Shown here one piece after another: positions 25,537 to 30,595 of a DNA stretch of 30,595 nucleotides. This DNA comes from ZC4RG30 sp964417875 (lineage in GTDB: Bacteria; Pseudomonadota; Gammaproteobacteria; Steroidobacterales; Steroidobacteraceae), in contig CAYQJU010000031.1 in the NCBI GenBank assembly GCA_964417875.1, positions 1-30,595 on the forward strand. The letters run 5' to 3'. Each line of letters starts with the position of its first letter. Position 1 is the first letter of the stretch. The notes beneath the pieces were generated by a model that was not told where the DNA came from, ran no database searches, and saw only the letters and a program-made list of their open reading frames with translations. The translations under genes and the position numbers were made by a program.

Positions 25537-25593
25537 TTTCGTCGCGAGGTGGCGATACTTCACGCAACGAGCGCGAAGCGCCAGGGGATTCCG

Positions 25594-26610
25594 ATGAACT
25601 GCACGGGTCGAAGGACCGTCTTCCGTTCCACCGCAATCGCGCTGGCGCTGGCCATGGTGCTGGGGACCGGATGCTCCAGGGCTCCGGCCCCCGACCCGGC
25701 TCCGGAACCTGCTGCAGCGGATGAGGCGCAAGCCGAACGCCGCGCGCGCAACGAACGCCGTCCCGACGAACCGGGCACCGGCCCCTTCCCTGCACTGAAG
25801 GAAGAGATTGCCGCGCTGCCGCGCCACGTGGTCTATCGACCTGCGGACCTGGCAGCACTGGGCAGCCAGAAGCTGGGCGTGGTCGCCTGGGGCAATGGCG
25901 CCTGCTCGGAGGATGGCGCCAGCAGCCGCTTTCATCTGCTCCAGATAGCCTCGCATGGATATCTGGTGCTGGCATCGGGCCGCATCTACAGCGGGCCGGG
26001 AGCTCCACCGGAGCCGCAGCGCCCCGACCCGGATACGCCGCCCTCGGGCCGCACCCTCGCAAGCGACCTGACAGATGCCATCACCTGGGCGCTGGCCGAG
26101 AACCAGCGGCCGGACAGCCCCTATCAGGGCCGCATCGATCCACAGCAGGTGGCCGTCTCCGGCTTCAGCTGCGGCGGCCTGCAGGCACTGGCGGTGGCCG
26201 GCGATCCGCGCATCAAAGCCGTGGTACTGCACAACTCCGGAGTGCTGGGCGAACCCAGCACGGTGCCCGGCATGGACGTGGGCAAGGACGTGCTCGACAC
26301 GCTGCATACCCCGGTGATCTACATCCAGGGTGGTGAAAGCGACATCGCCTACGAGAACGCCATGGATGATTTCCGCCGCCTCAGCCACGTGCCGGTGGCC
26401 ATGGCCAACCTGCCGGTGGGACACGGCGGCACCTTCGATGAACCCAATGGTGGCGACGCGGCCCGCGTGGCGACCGCCTGGCTCAACTGGCAGCTGCGCG
26501 GCGATGCGGATGCCGCGCGCGTGTTCACCGGAGCCGACTGCGGCCTGTGCCAGGACGCACGGTGGACCCTGGAATGGCGCAATCAAGGCGCCAGCGGCGG
26601 CGCTCCCTGA
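25594..26610 (+). CDS. Alpha/beta hydrolase lipoprotein (esterase-like)
   Basis: 338 residues. The signal ends in LGTGC (Cys 27), followed by a Pro/Ala/Arg-rich linker to about residue 60, then an alpha/beta hydrolase domain. The nucleophile is S192 in GFSCGG; D250 (GGESDIAY) and H277 (VGHGGTF) complete the likely triad. The fold resembles dienelactone-hydrolase or PHB-depolymerase-type enzymes with VVLHNSGVLG after the nucleophile. A CGLC pair (316-319) close to the C-terminus could form a disulfide or bind metal. AGGGGA lies seven bases upstream of the ATG; an in-frame ATG at 25549 lacks one. It is followed 34 bases later by the tannase-family gene, so an ester substrate linked to phenolic or plant material is suggested but not shown. 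Confidence 0.86.
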   Translation: MNCTGRRTVFRSTAIALALAMVLGTGCSRAPAPDPAPEPAAADEAQAERRARNERRPDEPGTGPFPALKEEIAALPRHVVYRPADLAALGSQKLGVVAWGNGACSEDGASSRFHLLQIASHGYLVLASGRIYSGPGAPPEPQRPDPDTPPSGRTLASDLTDAITWALAENQRPDSPYQGRIDPQQVAVSGFSCGGLQALAVAGDPRIKAVVLHNSGVLGEPSTVPGMDVGKDVLDTLHTPVIYIQGGESDIAYENAMDDFRRLSHVPVAMANLPVGHGGTFDEPNGGDAARVATAWLNWQLRGDADAARVFTGADCGLCQDARWTLEWRNQGASGGAP

Positions 26611-26644
26611 CCTGATGGTCATTTCGACAAAGCGGAATCATCCG

Positions 26645-28594
26645 ATGCAAAACATCAACATCCCTGCCCGGCTGCGCCGGGTCCTGCAGCCCCTGCCGCT
26701 GGTGCCGCTGGCCCTGGCAGGACTCCTGGCGGCCTGCGCCGCGTCGGGCACGTCCACGCCGGCACCTTCCGTGCCCGCTCCCGGATCGACGCTGCCGGCC
26801 GCATCGCAGATCACCATCACCTCGGCGGATCTCGGCCGCATGGGAAACTCCATTCCCGCCTCGGCCATTGGTGAACCGGTCAGCGGCGTGACGCTGGGCG
26901 AACCGCGCTGGGTCGATGACGCCAACGGCGGTTATGGCGTGGTGGACGGACAGATCCTGCCGGTGGATGCCAAGGCCCCGTCCATCAACTTCCGCGTGGC
27001 GCTGCCGGCGAAGTGGGAGCGCCGCGGCCTGCAGCTGGGTGGCGGCGGCATGAACGGCACCATCCCGAACGTGACCACCGCCGACCTTGCGCAGGGCTTC
27101 GCCACCTATGGCAGTGACTCGGGACACCAGGCCAGCTTCGGCGGCATGCCTGGCGGCGGACCCCCGGGTGGTTTCGGCGCCGGCGGACCTCCGGGTGGTT
27201 TCGGCGCGGGTGGACCGCCGCGTGGTGCCGGTGGTCCGGGTGCACCGGGCGCCGGCGGACCGCCACGTGGTGCCGGTGGCCCGGGTGCACCGGGTGCCGG
27301 CGGACCGCCGCGGGGATTCGGTGGTGGCGGCATGCCCGCCCCGCCCCCCGGCTCCAACGACTGGGCGCTGAATGACGAGGCCATCCAGAACCTCGGCTAC
27401 ATGCAGATGAAGAAGACCCGCGATGCCGCGATGGTCATCATGGAACGCGTGTATGGCGAGCGGCCGCGCTTCAACTATTACATCGGCAGCTCGCAGGGTG
27501 GCCGCGAGGCGCTGACCGTGGCGCAACGTTACCCGGATGACTATGACGGCATCATCGCCGACGTGCCCATCCTCGGCCTGTCGACGCTGATGCTGGCGCC
27601 GGAGCTGATCCGCATCCAGGAGAAGCCACAGGAAAACTGGGTACAGCCGAGCAAGACGGCGGCGATCCGCGCCGAGTTCGTCCGCCAGGCCGACCAGCTC
27701 GACGGCCTGGAAGACGGCGTGATGAACAACTACATGGCGGCGCGCGCGCTGTTCGACATGTCGCAGGGTGATCCGGAGCGCAATCCCTGGGCGGCGCTGC
27801 GCGGCCCGGGTGGGCGTGATCCGGATCCGGCCGACAGCAGCGAGAACGCGAAGCTGTCGGATGGTCAGATCGAGACGCTGAAATTCATCTACACGCCCTA
27901 CGGCTTCGCCTCGCCACTGGCCAATGGCAAGCGCACCTTCGGCATGTGGGCGCCGACCACCGATCCTTCCGGCAGTGGCCTGCTGGTCAATGCGCGCTTC
28001 CGCGGCCAGGAAGGTGCCGCGCCCGACGCCGCGATGCATTCGCACCTCGGCATCCTGGGCGTGACCGGCTTCCTGATGCAGGACCTGTCGGCCAATCCGC
28101 TGGACTATGTGGAAGGTGGCAAGTACGAAGCACGGCGCAAGCAGCTCTCGGAGTGGCTGGATTCCACCAATCCGGACCTGTCGGCGTTCTACAGGCGTGG
28201 CGGCAAGATGATCGTCACCATCGGCACCAACGACTCACTGGCCTCCACCGGCGAGCAGCTGGACTACTACCAGTCCGTGCTCGACCGCATGGGCCGGCGC
28301 ACGGTGGATGCCTTCGCGCGCCTGTTCGTGCTGCCGCAGACCGGACACGGTCTCAGCGGCAACAACCACACCACCAATGGCGCCGGTCAGGCCGTGGAGC
28401 GCTTCCAGATCCCGAACCGCTTCGACAAGCGCGCGGCGCTGGTGGCCTGGGTGGAGCGCAACGAGGCGCCGGGCAAGAGCATCACGGTGACCGCCGGCGA
28501 GCGCTCGCTGCCGATGTGCTCCTATCCGCAATATCCGCAGTACGTCAGTGGTTCGCCGGAAACCGCGGCTTCCTACCGCTGTGCCGCGCCCTGA
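26645..28594 (+). CDS. Tannase/feruloyl-esterase-family lipoprotein with Gly/Pro repeat insert
   Basis: 649 residues. A lipobox LLAAC occurs near residue 35. The domain matches the tannase family: LQLGGGGMNGTIPN, YGSDSGHQ, NLGYMQMKKTRDAAMVIMERVYGERPRFNYYIGSSQGGREALTVAQRYPDDYDGIIADVP. Triad: S283, D530 (GTNDSLAS), H568 (QTGHGLSG). Members hydrolyse gallate, ferulate or similar phenolic esters. Two oddities: residues 169-237 are a Gly/Pro-rich repeat inside the catalytic domain, and the Cys residues that usually flank the nucleophile and the His (CS-D-HC motif) are S282 and G569 here. The start at 26645 has GCGGAA upstream; ATG 26615 would add ten residues. Second gene of the operon. Confidence 0.9.
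   Translation: MQNINIPARLRRVLQPLPLVPLALAGLLAACAASGTSTPAPSVPAPGSTLPAASQITITSADLGRMGNSIPASAIGEPVSGVTLGEPRWVDDANGGYGVVDGQILPVDAKAPSINFRVALPAKWERRGLQLGGGGMNGTIPNVTTADLAQGFATYGSDSGHQASFGGMPGGGPPGGFGAGGPPGGFGAGGPPRGAGGPGAPGAGGPPRGAGGPGAPGAGGPPRGFGGGGMPAPPPGSNDWALNDEAIQNLGYMQMKKTRDAAMVIMERVYGERPRFNYYIGSSQGGREALTVAQRYPDDYDGIIADVPILGLSTLMLAPELIRIQEKPQENWVQPSKTAAIRAEFVRQADQLDGLEDGVMNNYMAARALFDMSQGDPERNPWAALRGPGGRDPDPADSSENAKLSDGQIETLKFIYTPYGFASPLANGKRTFGMWAPTTDPSGSGLLVNARFRGQEGAAPDAAMHSHLGILGVTGFLMQDLSANPLDYVEGGKYEARRKQLSEWLDSTNPDLSAFYRRGGKMIVTIGTNDSLASTGEQLDYYQSVLDRMGRRTVDAFARLFVLPQTGHGLSGNNHTTNGAGQAVERFQIPNRFDKRAALVAWVERNEAPGKSITVTAGERSLPMCSYPQYPQYVSGSPETAASYRCAAP
27155..27319 (+). repeat. In-frame tandem repeat coding Gly/Pro-rich insert
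   Basis: Two 27-base units (27155-27181 and 27182-27208, GGPPGGFGA or a close variant) are followed by two 45-base units (27209-27253 and 27254-27298, GGPPRGAGGPGAPGA) and a partial third copy. Differences between the 45-base copies fall at third codon positions, so the peptide is kept while the DNA has drifted. All units are multiples of three, so copy-number change would keep the frame. Confidence 0.9.
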
Positions 28595-28604
28595 AGGTGA
28601 ACCG

Positions 28605-29678
28605 ATGAAACCGCGAGCAGAAAAGTCGATCTCCCGCCGGCCGTTCACGCTGGCCCTGGTGTCGCTGGGCCTGGGCCTCACCACCGCCTGCGGCAGCCTT
28701 TCGACAGGAGGCGGTAGCAACACCTCCGCGGCGGCCACGTTGCTGCCCACGCCCGAATGGGATTGCTACCTGCCCGGCGGCATTCCCGTGCCCGAGCGCG
28801 GCACGCTGGTGCTCGAAGCCGAGGTGCAACTGGATGCGGTGTATGACGTGGGCCGCACGCCGTTCGGACGCCGCCAGGCCACCGTCACGCAGGCCGGCAC
28901 GATGAAGGGCCCTCGCATCGAGGCCGAGGTGCTGCCCGGCGGGCTGGACTACCAGCTGATGCTGGGCAATGGAGTGATCGAGGTCGAGCAGATCCTGGTG
29001 CTGAAGACCAGCGACGGCGGGCACGTGATCATGCGCAATGCCGGCACGGGCCCGGACGCCGCAGACCTGCGTGTGGTGTATGACTTCGAAGCCTCGACCC
29101 AGGGCGAGTACGCGTGGCTGAACTCGGGCACCTACGTCGGCCGGCGCAGCATCGATGCCGCCGGAAAGACGATGCGGCTTTCCATCTACGACGTCAGCCA
29201 TGTACCCGCTGCGACAGAAGTGGTGCGGATCCAGAAGCCGGCCGGTGTGCCGCCGCAGCCCTGGGACTACCGCCGCGCCGATCCGGGCGAGCAGCGCGGC
29301 GAGGAGATCCTCACCGAGATCGTGACGCTGGGACGCAGCCAGGCGGTGCGTTCAGGCAAGCGCGGCAACCGCAACGTGATTCCGATCACCGGCGGCACAC
29401 TGACCGGGCTGGTCAGCGGCAAGATCCTGTTCGGCGGCGCCGACTACCAGAGCTTCGGCGGCGATGCGCCGCCCATCGACGCCCGCTATCTATGGCAGAC
29501 CACCGAAGGGGACATCATCATCGTGCGCAACACCACCAACCCGGGCATCGGGCTGGTGCCGACCTTCGAGACCGGGGTCGACGGCCCGTATGCGTGGATG
29601 AACTCGGGCAAGTACCTCAGCTCGGATCCCGGCATGGGCGCCGGCGGACTGACCATCTCGATGTACCGCAGCCAGTAG
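28605..29678 (+). CDS. Lipoprotein with two tandem DUF3237 domains
   Basis: 357 residues. The signal ends in LTTAC (near residue 29), followed by a Ser/Gly linker. The first DUF3237 copy (about 60-205) has YQLMLGNGVIEVEQILVLKTSDGGHVIMRNAG and YDFEASTQGEYAWLNSGTYVG. The second (about 225-357) has YLWQTTEGDIIIVRNTTNPG and PTFETGVDGPYAWMNSGKYLSS. DUF3237 has no firm function; single-domain members around 150 residues are usual. The start at 28605 follows the tannase-family stop by 10 bases, with AAGG about seven bases upstream, so the two are co-expressed. A role in binding or isomerising the phenolic product is possible but unsupported. It ends at a strong hairpin. Confidence 0.85.
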   Translation: MKPRAEKSISRRPFTLALVSLGLGLTTACGSLSTGGGSNTSAAATLLPTPEWDCYLPGGIPVPERGTLVLEAEVQLDAVYDVGRTPFGRRQATVTQAGTMKGPRIEAEVLPGGLDYQLMLGNGVIEVEQILVLKTSDGGHVIMRNAGTGPDAADLRVVYDFEASTQGEYAWLNSGTYVGRRSIDAAGKTMRLSIYDVSHVPAATEVVRIQKPAGVPPQPWDYRRADPGEQRGEEILTEIVTLGRSQAVRSGKRGNRNVIPITGGTLTGLVSGKILFGGADYQSFGGDAPPIDARYLWQTTEGDIIIVRNTTNPGIGLVPTFETGVDGPYAWMNSGKYLSSDPGMGAGGLTISMYRSQ

Positions 29679-29704
29679 CGCATCGTGGCGGGAGCCACGA
29701 TGCG
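29679..29704. terminator. Perfect 11-base hairpin between convergent genes
   Basis: CGCATCGTGGC and GCCACGATGCG around a GGGA loop start immediately after the DUF3237 stop codon. The fmdB-like gene ends 22 bases further on the other strand. The symmetry allows action on both strands. No T-run follows on either side, so termination may be Rho-assisted, or the hairpin may protect the 3' end. Confidence 0.65.
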
Positions 29705-29726
29705 GGCGCTGCGAGCCCCGGCCGCG

Positions 29727-30170
29727 TCAGCGCTTGACCGGGGCGCGGGCCGGCTTAGCCGCCGCCTTTTTCGGCGCTGCGCGAACCGGCTTTGCGGCCA
29801 CGCTGCGGCGCGCGGGCCTCGGCTTTGCCGCCGGTGCGGGATCCTTCGCTGCAGGCTTTGCCCCGGAACCGGACTCACCGCCGGTCGCCGGCTTCTCCGC
29901 GGCGGCGTCCCCGGACTTCTCCGCCGGCTTGTCTTCCTTGCCGCCGGCATCCTTGTCGTTGTCGACGAGGTTGCGCTTGCGGTCCTGGTCGCTCTTGAAA
30001 TCCGTTTCGTACCAGCCGCCGCCCTTCAGGCGGAACACCGGCGCGGACACCAGCTTCTTCAGCTGGTTCCGGCCGCATTCACCGCACTTCTTCAGCGGCG
30101 CGTCGGAGATCTTCTGCAGCACTTCGACCTGCGCGCCGCAGGCCGAGCACTGGTATTCATAGAATGGCAT
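29727..30170 (-). CDS. FmdB-type zinc-ribbon protein with basic Ala/Lys/Pro tail
   Basis: 147 residues. The N-terminal 45 or so form the FmdB/CxxC zinc ribbon: MPFYEYQC with C8, C11, C29 and C32 as metal ligands. The family is widespread and was named for a regulator of formamidase genes; its usual function is unknown. From about residue 65 the chain becomes disordered and very rich in Ala, Lys, Pro and Arg, ending in repeats such as AAPKKAAAKPARAPVKR that resemble histone H1-like tails and could bind nucleic acid. The start is fixed by the conserved MPFYEY. There is no Shine-Dalgarno sequence; a TATAAT box sits only nine bases upstream, so the mRNA may be almost leaderless. Confidence 0.92.
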   Translation of the reverse strand: MPFYEYQCSACGAQVEVLQKISDAPLKKCGECGRNQLKKLVSAPVFRLKGGGWYETDFKSDQDRKRNLVDNDKDAGGKEDKPAEKSGDAAAEKPATGGESGSGAKPAAKDPAPAAKPRPARRSVAAKPVRAAPKKAAAKPARAPVKR

Positions 30171-30179
30171 GGTGGATTG

Positions 30180-30185
30180 ATTATA
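30180..30185 (-). promoter_or_regulatory. Consensus -10 box TATAAT before the FmdB-like gene
   Basis: An exact TATAAT on the minus strand ends ten bases before the ATG at 30170. Transcription would begin about three bases before the start codon. The -35 region is weak (CTGTTC at a 16-base spacing). Confidence 0.6.
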
Positions 30186-30211
30186 CGAAGGTCATGGGAA
30201 CGAACAGTGAT

Positions 30212-30244
30212 GCGGACCGCCGTCCGGTGAGGACGACGGCCCGC
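30212..30244 (-). terminator. Hairpin after clpB
   Basis: GCCGTCC (30219-30225) pairs with GGACGACGGC (30231-30240), leaving a three-base bulge and a GGTGA loop. Outer GCGG/CCGC (30212-30215 and 30241-30244) can extend it. It starts just after the clpB stop, which makes a terminator or end-protecting role likely. No long T-run follows. Confidence 0.5.
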
Positions 30245-30248
30245 AGGA

Positions 30249-30595
30249 TCAATTGGCCCGCTTCTCGAACTTCAGCACGCCCTCCTCGACCGCGACCAGG
30301 ATGCGATCGCCCGGCACGAAGGTGCCCTGCAGGATGCGCTCGGCGAGCGGATTCTCGATCTGCTGCTGGATGGCGCGCTTCAGCGGCCGCGCACCATACA
30401 CCGGATCGAAGCCGGATTCGCCCAGCCGGTCGCGTGCCTCCGGGGCCAGTTCGAGCGTCAGGTCACGGTCGGCGAGGCGACGCTTCAGCCCCGCCAGCTG
30501 GATGTCGACGATGGCGCGGATCTGCTCCGCTCCCAGCGGATGGAACACGACGATGTCGTCGATGCGGTTGATGAACTCGGGGCGGAAATGCGCCT
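30249..30595 (-). CDS. clpB: ATP-dependent chaperone ClpB, C-terminal end (5' part outside window)
   Basis: The last 115 codons of the disaggregase ClpB, which works with DnaK to rescue aggregated proteins. The frame is open to the window edge. HFRPEFINRIDDIVVFHPL is the end of the second AAA+ domain and includes the Arg of the sensor/arginine-finger region. GFDPVYGARPLKRAIQQQIENPLAERIL holds the sensor-2 GAR motif. It lacks features expected of ClpA, ClpC or ClpX at this end, and VVFHPLG fits ClpB. A heat-shock promoter, if any, would be outside the window. Confidence 0.95.
   Translation of the reverse strand, partial: AHFRPEFINRIDDIVVFHPLGAEQIRAIVDIQLAGLKRRLADRDLTLELAPEARDRLGESGFDPVYGARPLKRAIQQQIENPLAERILQGTFVPGDRILVAVEEGVLKFEKRAN

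Noticed and set aside
26615..26647. Upstream ATG at 26615 as the tannase-family start
   Set aside because: There is no ribosome site before it, and the extra ten residues add charged sequence ahead of the signal peptide. ATG 26645 has a better upstream purine stretch.
27155..27319. Collagen-like repeat
   Set aside because: Gly does not occur at every third residue; the pattern is GGPP-based with irregular spacing.

Overview
The window is a very GC-rich, gene-dense stretch of a Gram-negative chromosome. Lipoprotein signals, a caa3-type oxidase, OppBC-type permeases, and MutS, AspRS and ClpB sequences that resemble the gammaproteobacterial proteins suggest a gammaproteobacterium, perhaps near the Xanthomonadales or Nevskiales. 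That placement is an impression from protein resemblance, not a computed result. I see no tRNA, rRNA, CRISPR array, insertion sequence or phage gene, and no gene-free stretch longer than 300 bases.

Layout. (1) 1-2501 (+): the end of xylose isomerase overlaps a periplasmic GH67 alpha-glucuronidase, a glucuronoxylan-use unit. (2) 2612-4411 (+): a GH15 glucoamylase/trehalase-like hydrolase. (3) 4526-7153 (+): mutS. (4) 7186-12318 (-): an oligopeptide ABC importer in the order oppDF (two ATPases fused), oppA, oppB, oppC, with every junction overlapping. (5) 12385-21403 (+): nine closely packed genes encoding cytochrome c, a XoxF-like PQQ dehydrogenase, a XoxJ/MxaJ-like binding protein, a second cytochrome c, a GlcG/HbpS (DUF336) lipoprotein, oxidase subunit II fused to cytochrome c, oxidase subunits I and III fused, a small membrane protein and CtaG. 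(6) 21413-23852 (-): aspS followed by a small alpha/beta hydrolase. (7) 23956-25398 (+): an aldehyde dehydrogenase. (8) 25594-29678 (+): three lipoprotein genes encoding an alpha/beta hydrolase, a tannase/feruloyl-esterase-family protein and a tandem DUF3237 protein. (9) 29727-30595 (-): an FmdB-type zinc-ribbon protein and the 3' end of clpB.

The centrepiece is region 5. It reads as a complete electron path in one transcription unit. An alcohol would be oxidised by a PQQ enzyme that carries the Asp-x-Asp signature of lanthanide-dependent dehydrogenases. Electrons would then pass to tethered c-type cytochromes and on to a dedicated caa3-type oxidase that reduces oxygen, with the oxidase's own copper-assembly factor encoded last. 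All five periplasmic proteins in the first half carry lipoprotein-type signals (one of them weak), so the chain may be membrane-tethered from the dehydrogenase to the oxidase. The oxidase itself lacks the K-channel lysine. I could not check whether this arrangement has been described.

Regions 1 and 8, and less directly 2 and 7, fit a plant-polymer degrader that uses xylan side chains and phenolic esters. A link between plant-derived methanol and the XoxF module is possible but is only inference.
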